Assembly (NCBI GenBank): GCA_902806595.1 | Contig: CADCXC010000011.1 | Coordinates: 62,001-126,000, forward strand | Origin: Pyrenopolyporus hunteri | Lineage: Eukaryota > Ascomycota > Sordariomycetes > Xylariales > Hypoxylaceae | DNA: 64,000 nucleotides | Direction: 5' to 3' | Shown: piece after piece, positions 50,683 through 59,960 of the stretch | How the letters are laid out: every line of letters begins with the position of its first letter | How positions within the stretch are numbered: the first letter of the stretch is position 1 | Notes under the pieces: model-generated | What the model was told of the DNA's origin: nothing | Databases searched by the model: none | The model's input: the letters and a program-made list of their open reading frames with translations, nothing else | Position numbers and translations under genes: made by a program

Positions 50683-52679
50683 ATGGCACCAGGGAAGCGG
50701 CCAAACTTTCTCATTGCCCTCGCCGATGACCTAGGCTTCTCAGACGTCGGTTCGTTCGGGGGTGAGATAAATACACCTAATGTTGATAAGATCGCTAAAA
50801 ATGGCATACGGTTCACGGATTTCCATGCGGCTGCGGCATGCTCACCATCACGAGCTATGATAATGACCGGTGGTAAGTATGAACCTCGCTGTGCCGATAT
50901 TCGAGCAACCCCCTAACGTTTTATCTACAATAGCTAATGATCGATAGTAAGTAGGATGAACCTAATATTTCCCCTTCGGATCAAAACGCGTCAAGTCTCC
51001 TAGATATGAAGTTTAGAATACTAATTCGAGATATATCGATCTCCTAGACCGATCACCATATCGCCGGCCTTGGAAATTTGATCGAGTGGACCAACATTTC
51101 AGGTCAGAATGACCCTAACGGAACGATGTCAACGGCTGTCCAGCGAGGTATGCCCGGTTACGAGGGATATCTTAATGAACGGGTTGTGGCATTGCCTGAA
51201 CTACTTCGTGACGCGGGTTACTTGACGCTCATGTCGGGCAAATGGCATCTCGGTCTAACGCCAGAAAGGAGTCCAAAAGCTCGAGGTTTCGAAAGGAGCT
51301 TTGCACATCTACCGGCGTGTAGCAATCACTATGGATACGAACCCCAACTTGAGGGCAAGGACCAAATACCAGAATTCATGACGATGAGTTTCATTGCCTT
51401 GCATAGTGAAGACGGAGAATATGTGAAGAAATTACCCGAAGGGTGGTATTCTTCTAATGGTTATGGCGACAAGATGGTGAAGTACCTGAAAGATTGGAAA
51501 GAAGCGAAAGATGAACGACCGTTCTTCGCCTACCTCCCATTCACCGCACCCCATTGGCCTCTACAGGCTCCCCAGGAGTATATTAAGAAATACCGTGGTG
51601 TGTACGATGACGGCCCAGATGCTCTCCGTGAGAAGCGTCTCCAACGTCTTAAGGATCTCGGCATGGTCCCACAAGATGTAGAGCCGCATCCAGTCGTGGC
51701 GGAGGAAGTTAAAGAGTGGAAAGACATGAGCGACGAGGAGCGAGCTAATTCATGTCGAGCCATGGAATGCTTCGCTGGGATGGTTGAATGCATCGACGCC
51801 AATGTTGGGAAGGTCGTCGATTACCTCGAGGAAATCGGCGAACTTGATAACACTTTCGTCTGCTTCCTCTCAGATAACGGTGCCGAGGGTGCGGCATACG
51901 AAGCTTACCCCATCGTTCAGAGTACTATGCTCCAGCACCTGAAGAAATACTACAACAATCACATTGACAACCTTGGAAATGGAGACTCGTTCATATGGTA
52001 CGGGCCAAGATGGGCGCAAGCCGCCACCGCACCGAGTCGGTTATACAAAGCGTATACGACCGAGGGCGGCGTTCGCGTCCCCTATATGATGAAGCCACCA
52101 GCCAGTTTCAACGGCCAATTTGAAGCTGGCAGCATAACTCATCAGTTTGCAACGGTGATGGACCTTGCACCTACGATCCTCGAGATGGCCGGCGTCAAGC
52201 ACCCCGCACCGACCTACCAGGGCCGGGAAGTCGTCTCTATGAGAGGCAAATCGATGGTCCCATATCTACAAAAGAAGGCGGAAACTATCCACGAGAAAGA
52301 CTTCATCAATGGTTGGGAGACATGCGGCCGAGCGGCATGTCGAAAGGGCGACTGGAAAATCGTATTTATCCCCAAGCCCAAAGGACCAGAGCGTTGGCAA
52401 CTTTACAATCTTGCAAAGGACCCTGGCGAGGTGCACGACCTCGCGGAGCAGGAACCTGAAAGACTAAAGGAACTGATTAAGTTATGGGACCAGTATGTTT
52501 TAGAGACGGGTGTTATCCCGCTGTCTCCAGATCTGGGAAATTGGATGGCCGCCATGGAGGAGCAAATGCCCGAGAACGCATGGATTGAGTACGAGTATTG
52601 GAAGGAGGGCGCCAGAGACGATCCCGCGAGATTCACAAAGCAAATCCCAAGATTTCAGAGACAGGTGAAGGCGATCTAA
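50683..52679 (+). CDS. Arylsulfatase-like protein (type I sulfatase), exon junction disturbed
   Basis: A type I sulfatase that hydrolyses sulfate esters using a formylglycine made from cysteine. Exon 1 (50683-50872) gives MAPGKRPNFLIALADDLGFS... with metal ligands D15 and D16 and the activation motif C-S-P-S-R at C53. Exon 2 (51048-52679) starts TDHHIAGLG and carries GKWHLG, FLSDNGAEG and the C-terminal CRKGDWKIVF...WQLYNLAKDPGE. Together about 606 residues, a normal length. No signal peptide, so probably cytosolic. The conserved joint is M-T-G/T-D-H-H, but the only good donor (GTAAGT at 50873) leaves one extra base, and the acceptor CTCCTAG (ending at 51047) needs phase 0. An in-frame TAG at 51045-51047 blocks every earlier acceptor. 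The gene is therefore either interrupted by a 1-nt change or spliced unusually. Its 5' end lies about 630 bp from the RIPed block. Confidence 0.82.
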
Positions 52680-53188
52680 GGAAAAAGATTCGATGCATAC
52701 CTAGGTACTTACCATCGCTATTCAAATATAACACCTCAAAAGTAGTATTAGTGTGAACTAGTAACTGCTACATTTCTATTGTCGAACCTTTCACTTCTCA
52801 TGCCTATAGGATACTTATAAGAATGGCAGTGTCAAACTATATAACTCCAACCCTAAACACTTCCTTTCACTCGAGTGCCAGCATGAAGGCTTTGTGTATA
52901 AGGAACAAAGCATTCTCCCCCTTTCCCCCTGGAGTGGGTTCCGTAAAATCATGAGACTACCGATGATAACAATAAAATTTGAACAAGCTCTTTATATTAG
53001 GTACGAATAGTTTTCTTTATATGCCAATGGAAGATTAACCTTATTGAACCATACATATAAATATCGCTGTATGCTAACAACTAACCCAATCCGAGCATCT
53101 CATCCGACTAGGAGAAAACTAGAATTATCCTAACAGCTTTTGCCGAGGTGTCTATTTCAGTGGAAATTAAGGGAAGGGAACTAACAAG
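52680..53188. other. Intergenic gap, sulfatase to DUF6590 gene
   Basis: About 510 bp with no open frame of note. It contains CCTAGGTACTTA just after the sulfatase stop and an AT-leaning stretch at 52960-53080. Nothing else seen. Confidence 0.5.
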
Positions 53189-54214
53189 ATGGTAGGTCGG
53201 AATGCCCCCCAACGCCCGAATCCTGGTCGACCTTATAGAGATCCTCCTATCCGACGGGAGCCCCCGAGATCCCACTATCCGGCCGAGACGTACCCCGACG
53301 TTTGGAAAGCTGAGGATGATGAGAGACACAACACTAGAGTGGAACTGTTTAAAATGCGTCGGGACACCATCGCGGTGAGTCGTTCTGGGTCCACAACGCC
53401 ACAGGATCCAACGAAGAAAAAAGACTGGCGAGACAGAGCACCGTGGAATATCAACAGAAAGAGAGGCTCATCTCGAGCTAGCCCTGCTGCTAACTCGTCG
53501 GGGGGTATGTCTCCTGTTGAACTAAGGAGTGAACTAGACCGCTATGAAGAAGAACGGCAACTGCTAACTGACCAGGAATGGCCCTCTCCCCCTTCGCCAC
53601 GCAGCCAAGTTCGACGCCTTACCCCCAAAGAATACAATGACGAGCGTATCAAGACCCTCAAGCGTTGGAGCCAGGTTGAAGGTATCATGTACGGATTAAA
53701 CAGTTCAACGCTTCGAGAGTCCGACATAAGACACCCCCGCGAAGTTTACGTCCCGGGGCTTATTTTCAGCGCCCCTCTCCATACGCCCGCGAGCTCCGAC
53801 GAGATGTACGTCCAGTACGACGACCCGAACCTGACGGCAACCCCCTTCGGCACGATACACTCGAAGTATCGCAAGATGATCGTCCTGCGTGTTTTCGGCG
53901 AGCACGTCCAGTGTTCGCCGATTTACACTCACAACGGACGTGGACTAGAAGGTAAAGACTTCCCGCAGGAGTTCGTGAGCATTCGCGACATAGAGGACCG
54001 ATCTCCGGCCCCGGAGGAGGGTCCGCACACGGGGCTCCATGCGCGGAGAAACGAGTCTTACAAGGGAACGTTCATTGGAGGTAAGACTGCTGTTAAGCTG
54101 ACGGAGGTATATTCCCATCGGTACGACGCTCCGGCGACTCTTGAAGGTTCGCTTGAAGAGTCCACCGGTTCGCTACGAAGGTTATTCGAATTGATTGGGG
54201 TTATGGGGGCATGA
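53189..54214 (+). CDS. DUF6590 domain protein
   Basis: An intronless frame of 341 codons. Residues 1-190 are hydrophilic and probably disordered, rich in Pro, Arg and Ser, with a charged segment around 120-165. The C-terminal part (about 195-330) resembles DUF6590, a domain common in filamentous ascomycetes with unknown function. Visible hallmarks are a basic stretch before a hydrophobic strand (KYRKMIVLRVFGEHVQCSPI) followed by YTHNGRGLEGK, and a late segment SYKGTFIGGKTAVKLTEVYS. No signal peptide or membrane segment. The ATG follows AACAAG, an acceptable context, and an ATG-proximal MVGRN start fits the frame. The next gene downstream has the same orientation, 384 bp away. The domain call comes from remembered pattern and should be tested. 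Confidence 0.72.
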   Translation: MVGRNAPQRPNPGRPYRDPPIRREPPRSHYPAETYPDVWKAEDDERHNTRVELFKMRRDTIAVSRSGSTTPQDPTKKKDWRDRAPWNINRKRGSSRASPAANSSGGMSPVELRSELDRYEEERQLLTDQEWPSPPSPRSQVRRLTPKEYNDERIKTLKRWSQVEGIMYGLNSSTLRESDIRHPREVYVPGLIFSAPLHTPASSDEMYVQYDDPNLTATPFGTIHSKYRKMIVLRVFGEHVQCSPIYTHNGRGLEGKDFPQEFVSIRDIEDRSPAPEEGPHTGLHARRNESYKGTFIGGKTAVKLTEVYSHRYDAPATLEGSLEESTGSLRRLFELIGVMGA

Positions 54215-54598
54215 ATTCGACTATCCGCTAGGACAAGGATAAGACACTCTATAGTTGATACCATATATAAACACTCATTATTGCATTTTATATCATACTG
54301 GGTACGGGGTTACCAGTCATTCCAACCCAGGCACGTTTCTGTTTGCTTCCGTAACTAGTAGATATTGAACTTGTGAAAGGTTTGACAACGCTCTCTGCTT
54401 AGAATGATGAAGGTGTTTTAACCCGGTGAAGTAGGTTAGGGATTGAAGTCGCTGTCGTGAAATAAACAACCTCTTTCATCTCAAACCAAAACAATGGGTA
54501 TTGTTTTTCGTTTCTAAGACCTACTTAAGGAGGCGGACGCTCTCGGTCGAATCAGACCCTCAAAAAGTGTTTATCAGTAATACATTCTAAGCCTAACA
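54215..54598. other. Intergenic gap between two co-oriented genes
   Basis: 384 bp containing the 3' end of the DUF6590 gene and the promoter of the acidic orphan gene. No motif stands out. Confidence 0.45.
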
Positions 54599-55297
54599 AT
54601 GCAGGGAAAAACAGTTAAAGAGATTTCGTACGATGGAGACGACCTCCAACCTATTACAAACGTTGACAATGAAGGGTGGGCGGAGGAATTACCAACCCCG
54701 AGCGGATTTCGGGGCCGCAGAGCCCATGCTCCTGATCCACTGAGCGGCGGCGATACTGACGAACTTATCGACAGGGGTATCCCATACAGAGCTATCAATG
54801 TAAGTGTCGCCAAACCCGGGTTTGACTCGGGACTCGGCTGCTTCGGTAACTCAAGTAAACTAGTTGAGACTGGTAAGGGTGAACTGGACGACCTATATTG
54901 GCCTGATTTCCACGAAGTCAGAACCGCCGCCGATGTCTCCGAGGGTCGGCGTCGTATGGACACGGATGAATGGATTCGATTCCAGCGTCTGACCCAGAGG
55001 AAGCCGGAACCAAAGTCGGAGGAGGAGCTTAAGGAATTCCACAAAATTCCGCTGGAGAAGGACGAAGAGACACGCAAAGCTATTGCCCAAAACCTTGCCT
55101 CTAAAAGTAAGGAGCTTCTCACCGAGGCAGAAATTATAGAACTCGAGCTCCTGGAAGATGATGCCGATGTGAAATCAAGCTCGGCCTTTAGGGATTGGAT
55201 TGAAGAGGCGGACCTGTTGGAAGCCGGTGCAGGTATGCCTGAAGAAACACCACACGACGACGATTCGCAGAGGCTAGACGAGCAGCAAAACACCTAA
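54599..55297 (+). CDS. Acidic hypothetical protein, unrecognised
   Basis: An intronless frame of 232 codons with a good start context (AACAATGC). I do not recognise a family. The protein is strongly acidic, hydrophilic and lacks a signal peptide, cysteine pattern or membrane segment. The N-terminal half is Gly/Asp-rich and may be disordered. Residues about 100-190 contain a charged, helix-favouring stretch (RMDTDEWIRFQRLTQRKPEP, then a Glu/Lys-rich run with Leu spacing) that could form a coiled coil. The tail ends in Asp/Glu/Gln-rich sequence. An antisense frame of 239 codons overlaps it almost fully (54574-55293) but is extremely Ser-rich, the expected shadow of an acidic gene. It may be lineage-specific, and its place directly after the DUF6590 gene could be chance. 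Confidence 0.6.
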   Translation: MQGKTVKEISYDGDDLQPITNVDNEGWAEELPTPSGFRGRRAHAPDPLSGGDTDELIDRGIPYRAINVSVAKPGFDSGLGCFGNSSKLVETGKGELDDLYWPDFHEVRTAADVSEGRRRMDTDEWIRFQRLTQRKPEPKSEEELKEFHKIPLEKDEETRKAIAQNLASKSKELLTEAEIIELELLEDDADVKSSSAFRDWIEEADLLEAGAGMPEETPHDDDSQRLDEQQNT

Positions 55298-55464
55298 GGG
55301 AAACTTATAAGGAATAGTATTAAGACTCTAGAAACCCCTACCTCAGTCTTCCAAGCTCTGCGCTACTAGTAAGATCCGATACGTTAGAGATAGGAATAGT
55401 TAATATAACGAGGTACCAATATTAGAAGCGAGCGCGGGGTTGGGGGCCAGGATATTCCAGCGGC

Positions 55465-56214
55465 TTACGCCCTATGCGTCGCCCGCAATTGCGTGTCGAT
55501 GGCCTGAGCATCCCGCCAGTAAATCGCGGCCCATTTCTGAGGATTTTGCTTCGCTTCGATCCAGTGTTTAATCGCAAGCGCCGCCTGTCTCGCCCATTTC
55601 TCGTCGCTAATACCCCCGGTACCCGTTCCCAAGGGTGTCATCAAGATAGACTTGATATCCGCAGAGCCGCCTGCATTCGCATCTCTAGCCTCGGTGGCAT
55701 TGTGCCTTTCGATCGCATTGAGCAGGTTCCAGATACACTCGTACACAACCTCCTTATCCCAATCGCAGAGGCCGGGGACGCGCATCGTGGGGCACAGGGC
55801 TAGGTAACGGCAGCCCCATCCGTTTCCATCATGATACCTCAACGTCCCGCGGAAAGACTCCGGGATCTTGACGATGCAGCACGAGCCGGGGGTTAGGTAA
55901 CCGCTATGGAGCCGGTAGAGCTCGGCCTGTGCCACGCGGGTTAGGGCGACGTAGTCCGTCTTTGGACTGAAGGCTCGCGAGATGGCGTCGTCGAAACCAC
56001 CGTCCAAAATCCCGTAGGAATTTGCTGGCGATACAACTAGGTCGAACTTCAAAGATTCAGGCAGGTCAGCTAGAAACGTGTTGTGGGTTGTGTAGCTGAG
56101 TAATTGAGGTGAGATGTCGTATTCTGCTACAGCTCTGGTGAAAGCATCCGAGGCCGACTTGTACACGCAGAGTAGGTGAATGTGCGGAATGAATCGGGCG
56201 GTAGAGGCGGCCAT
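55465..56214 (-). CDS. Macro domain protein (ADP-ribose binding or hydrolysing)
   Basis: An intronless frame of 249 codons. The macro-domain hallmarks are visible: the strand and loop FDLVVSPANSYGILDGGFD at about 57-75, where the Asn (N65) and the following Gly-rich loop usually contact the distal ribose, and the phosphate-binding loop ILMTPLGTGTGGI near the C-terminus. Such proteins bind ADP-ribose or remove it from proteins or from ADP-ribose-1''-phosphate. The exact activity here is unknown. An extra segment between the two motifs (CCIVKIPESFRGTLRY and CRYLALCPTMRVPG) matches the fungal subgroup with a longer central part. No targeting signal is seen. The start at 56214 begins MAASTARF. 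The gene converges with the acidic orphan gene, with 167 bp between their stops. Confidence 0.87.
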   Translation of the reverse strand: MAASTARFIPHIHLLCVYKSASDAFTRAVAEYDISPQLLSYTTHNTFLADLPESLKFDLVVSPANSYGILDGGFDDAISRAFSPKTDYVALTRVAQAELYRLHSGYLTPGSCCIVKIPESFRGTLRYHDGNGWGCRYLALCPTMRVPGLCDWDKEVVYECIWNLLNAIERHNATEARDANAGGSADIKSILMTPLGTGTGGISDEKWARQAALAIKHWIEAKQNPQKWAAIYWRDAQAIDTQLRATHRA

Positions 56215-56712
56215 GTTGGCTTGTTTGGGTAATGCCTAGGTGATTTGCGATATAATAGCCCACCTTAGGGATTGAAAATATGAATGGAACTTGGAAATGT
56301 TGAGGCTTTTAGGCTGGTCGTGAGCGGGTTGAAGTAGTGACACTGACCATTATAGCAGGGCGGCGGGCGGGCTTTATCGGCGTAGCAGGCGTCTTTTAAT
56401 ATCAGCTTGTCCCTATATGTAGATCACTGGGTCATCGTCATCTCTATTTGGACTGATGGATGCCTCGTATGGTGCCTTCCCTTAGACACTCATATTTACC
56501 GCTTCTGCACGCAAACATGAGAAAACGATTGCAAATATGTACTTTTAAGAGTCAATTTATTTGGTGACTAGTGCAGTTGTGAAAGGGGTGATTGCCCCTA
56601 TTACGAGAGTGACTCCTGTTCGGATCATACCTAACACCATACCTAGAAATCCCAAACTAATTATTTGCTTTTGGCTCTGGTTCAGACGACCACCCGATCC
56701 TGCGTTACTTTC
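56215..56712. other. Intergenic gap between macro-domain and CVNH-LysM genes
   Basis: About 500 bp containing the macro-gene promoter and the CVNH-LysM 3' end. No open frame or RNA gene recognised. Confidence 0.45.
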
Positions 56713-57651
56713 TTAAACGAAGCGCAAATTGCCGTCCTGGTTTCCTATGTGCTCATCCAAGTCAATCCTGCTTCGATGCCACTCTCCCCTGGTGTTCATT
56801 AGTTCCGCTTCTAACACCCGGCCGCCATCGACGAGGCGGATGTCGCGAGCCGAACTGCTGAAATTGCCCACCGCTTGGCTCGGTACCTGCAAGACCTGGC
56901 CCGGGTAGATCATATCGGGGTTGGAAATGTTATTCCGCCTGGCAATGTCTTCGAAGCTGCAGTTGAAGCGCCGCGCGATCTCCCTCAAGGTGTCTCCCTG
57001 CTGCACAGTGACGCTACTAGGGCCAGAACCTCCCCTCGCCCATCGGAAGTGGCCGTCCTCGTTGCTGAGAACATTGTTGAGGTTCAGGGTGCTCACTTGG
57101 CTTCTCCCGTCTAGACGCTGACAGGTCGCGCGAAGGTCATAGTCTCCTTCAAGATGAATATCGTGCGACGAGGACGAGAAGTTCCCGGCGTAGCTTCCGA
57201 TCGACCGGTCTCGGCTCGGGGAATGTCGTCCATCGTGGTGATGATGCTGGGGCGGGTGATGCGGTGCTGGGGAATAACCCGGGGGTGGCGTTGAGTGCTG
57301 GTGATGTAACTTCTCTTCTTCCTTCTTCTCCTTGCGATCGTGCACGTAGTCTTCCAGTTTGTGACCAGCGATAGCACCTCCTATAGCACCAATAATTCCA
57401 TGGCCCATCTTGTGTCCGCCGTAGGCCCCGGCCGCGGCGCCGGCAAGTCCTCCCATCAATCCACGCTCCCCATCCCCTTCGGGGCCAGCATTGTTTCCGT
57501 ATTGTGGGTTAGGGGGCTGACCATATCCCTGTTGCCTCTCCGGGCCGCCCTGGTAAGGATATTGAGGGTTTTGCTGGCTGTTATAGTAGGAAGAAGCCTC
57601 GCCGTGCTGTCTTCCGTCCTGGTAATCCTGACCGCCGTAACGCTGATCCAT
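56713..57651 (-). CDS. CVNH lectin split by a LysM domain, with glycine-zipper N-terminal part
   Basis: An intronless frame of 312 codons with an unusual domain order. Residues 1-60 are Gln/Gly/Tyr/Pro-rich. Residues 63-98 form a Gly/Ala-rich zipper-like hydrophobic segment (GLMGGLAGAAAGAYGG and IIGAIGGAIAGHK), followed by a Lys/Glu run and a His/Pro-rich linker to about 148. The first half of a cyanovirin-N homology (CVNH) domain spans about 154-206, a LysM module about 213-257 (VTVQQGDTLREIARRFN to IYPGQVLQVP), and the second CVNH half about 261-312. CVNH domains bind mannose-type glycans and LysM binds chitin-like GlcNAc chains. A LysM inserted between the two CVNH repeats is known from the rice blast fungus. 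No classical signal peptide is present, so location is open. A TATATATATATA tract lies about 110 bp upstream. Confidence 0.9.
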   Translation of the reverse strand: MDQRYGGQDYQDGRQHGEASSYYNSQQNPQYPYQGGPERQQGYGQPPNPQYGNNAGPEGDGERGLMGGLAGAAAGAYGGHKMGHGIIGAIGGAIAGHKLEDYVHDRKEKKEEEKLHHQHSTPPPGYSPAPHHPPQHHHHDGRHSPSRDRSIGSYAGNFSSSSHDIHLEGDYDLRATCQRLDGRSQVSTLNLNNVLSNEDGHFRWARGGSGPSSVTVQQGDTLREIARRFNCSFEDIARRNNISNPDMIYPGQVLQVPSQAVGNFSSSARDIRLVDGGRVLEAELMNTRGEWHRSRIDLDEHIGNQDGNLRFV

Positions 57652-59960
57652 CTTCTCTAGAATAGGTTTTGGTCGCTGAATTACTTATCGGCACAAACAG
57701 AATATCTGAGGGACAGACCTGCACGAACAACGTGAAAGGTTGAGAAGGGGAGGCGAGATGAGATATATATATATATTGAAAGCTCTAGCGAATCCTCACG
57801 CTTTTGCTCCCTTCATTGCGTGTTGCGTGGCCGTTCGTCAGACGTGTGCGTACACCGCCCCCTAACTCACAGTCCTCCACAATCGGTGTGGAACGTTAGA
57901 CCTAGTCCCACGGAACACCGTCCAAACTACACGATATGATTTGAGCGACGGTGGATACGACCCGGATAGTCGGCATCGAGTCGCAATGCGTGTAGTTAAT
58001 GTTGCGGCTTTGAAGGCTTGGCATTTGTTGATGACTGGACGGGCTTGAAGCCTATTCAAAACCACGGGCGAGTTTCTAGCGAGTCACTAGCGAGTCACTA
58101 AATGAAATTGTGGCTAGAGAACGCTCGAGAACCAATATTGGTGCCTGATGCTACCAGGCGCAGCACCTATTCGACAGTGCCACCGAAGAGGGAGAGGGAA
58201 CCTATGTCAGTGCGACTCGCCATTATATGCCAAACTACCCTGGTCCAAATGGTCGAAACTACCAAACGAATCGTGAGACGCTGAAGTAGGTGATGTAGAT
58301 TGATTGCCCGTTTCCGAGTCCTTACGTATTTAGAGGCACTAGATTTACATCCGTTCGTGTGGATAATTACCTTGGTAATAGTTGCAACCAATATTTAAGT
58401 ACGTTTACTTCCTGATTTCCCAGATGTCAATTATTCCAGGACTCGCTGTATGGTAGAATAGCCTTTTAGCGTGTTAAGGGGGGGATATCTTTAACCTAGC
58501 CTATCAATTTCACACTTCTCTCTCTGCAGCAGCCCTGGAGCTAGCCTATCATACGCTTCCTAGGTGCTAACTTAGCGGTATATTGTAGGTCTGCTAATCT
58601 GTGATCCAGTGGTCCAGGTGCCTACCACCCAGATGGTAACTCCGTTCACAAGTACCCGAAATAGCCGGCTCTTCGGTCAGGCCGTCCAGATCGTCCATCC
58701 TAGTCGAAGCTTTCATTCCATAGTTGAGAGCATTAATACATGATGGCATCAGCCAATCAAAATATTAGTGGTCAAAAGTTGCTTCATTACCAGTACGTTT
58801 AACCCGTGTTCAACTCTGGTGATTGTGATAGGCTATGCCTACGAATAAGATCCGTTATGTGGTGATGCAGTTGGAGAGCAATCGAACCTGCGAAAAGCAT
58901 GGCCATTATTACTCGCCAACCATAAACATAAAGAATACGGACAGAATCATTATGGGTTTACCTTAGAGGTAGCTATGGATGGCCGAAGGGGACTGCCCTT
59001 CAAATAAAATGCCACTAACTACAATCATTACTACATGATCATACGACTCTCGGCCGCCTTGTTAAACTTAAGCTCTAGTTTGGTTACAGATCGTGAAAGC
59101 GTGATCCTTAGGGTATCGAGAAGCATATTGGGATCGGGGGCGGATGCGAGGGATAGCATGACTGGTAATATCCAAGAAGTGGCTGGGATGATATGTCGCA
59201 AATCCTAGAGGTGACCGGCGTTAGCAGTTATATGAGCCGGAGAACAGAGATGGTTACTATTGGTGAAATCAACACAACTTATAATGAAGTCGATATGAAC
59301 GATGGAAAGCTGCAACGTCCGGTCGTGAACTACGTAAGGGAAATGTGGCTATGTTATTGGTCTCGCCTGCGATGCCCCCCTAAGAGCGAAGAGACCACCG
59401 CTCGCATAGGTGCAACTCGGGTAAGTTACTATAATAGCTATACGAGGTCTATGATAGTCCAGAGTAGTAACTGAATGATCAAAAAGCAGAAATAGGTTGA
59501 AGAGAGCCTCCACTGGTATTCGGTTTAATCCAGGCTTCTTGTAAGCCTGGTTGGGGAGTCACTGCGCTGATCCAGAGGGTTTAGCAGCTGGGTGATAGGG
59601 CTGCAAATATGGGTCGGACCGTAGATAACCTAGCGGTGGTAACCTACCAGCCTAAGCAGCCTTACCCATCCTCCTAGGTGCTTTGCAAAGCCCCAGATAA
59701 ACCCATTTTAATGGATTGTTGCGGGGCCTCTCAGGTTGGTCTAAGCGTATGGGGACTGCTAAAGTCACTATATTTATAGCGAGTTGTAGTATACGCCCCT
59801 ACTACGATTACAGTGCTTAGCCACCATAGTTTCAGTGAGATACGCACTAGAACCCACCTTAATTACAGTAATCTTAACGCTCCCCGTCTGGTTTTAAGGC
59901 TTTGATTAACCTACTCAGCTTTATATATTATACGACGGTGCTTTCCGATGGGGATGTAAA
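57652..59960. other. Gene-poor region before the second AT block
   Basis: About 2.3 kb with only short open frames. The longest (59193-59474, plus, 93 codons) has no recognisable motif. A short tandem of TAGCGAGTCAC-type units lies at about 58076-58099. No RNA gene seen. Confidence 0.45.
57762..57776 (-). promoter_or_regulatory. Possible TATA element of the CVNH-LysM gene
   Basis: An alternating TA tract of about 15 bp, roughly 110-125 bp upstream of the start codon. The composition fits a core promoter, but the distance is longer than usual. Confidence 0.25.

Noticed and set aside
54574..55293. 239-codon minus-strand frame over the acidic orphan gene
   Set aside because: Extremely Ser-rich, the usual mirror of Glu/Asp-rich coding sequence. 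The plus-strand frame has the better start context and composition.
58068..58100. Tandem TAGCGAGTCAC units, containing TGACTC-like Gcn4 sites
   Set aside because: Only two full copies and no gene in position to be controlled by them (the nearest start codon is about 420 bp away), so a regulatory call is not supported.
59193..59474. 93-codon plus-strand frame near the second AT block
   Set aside because: No motif, no plausible neighbouring exon and no family resemblance.
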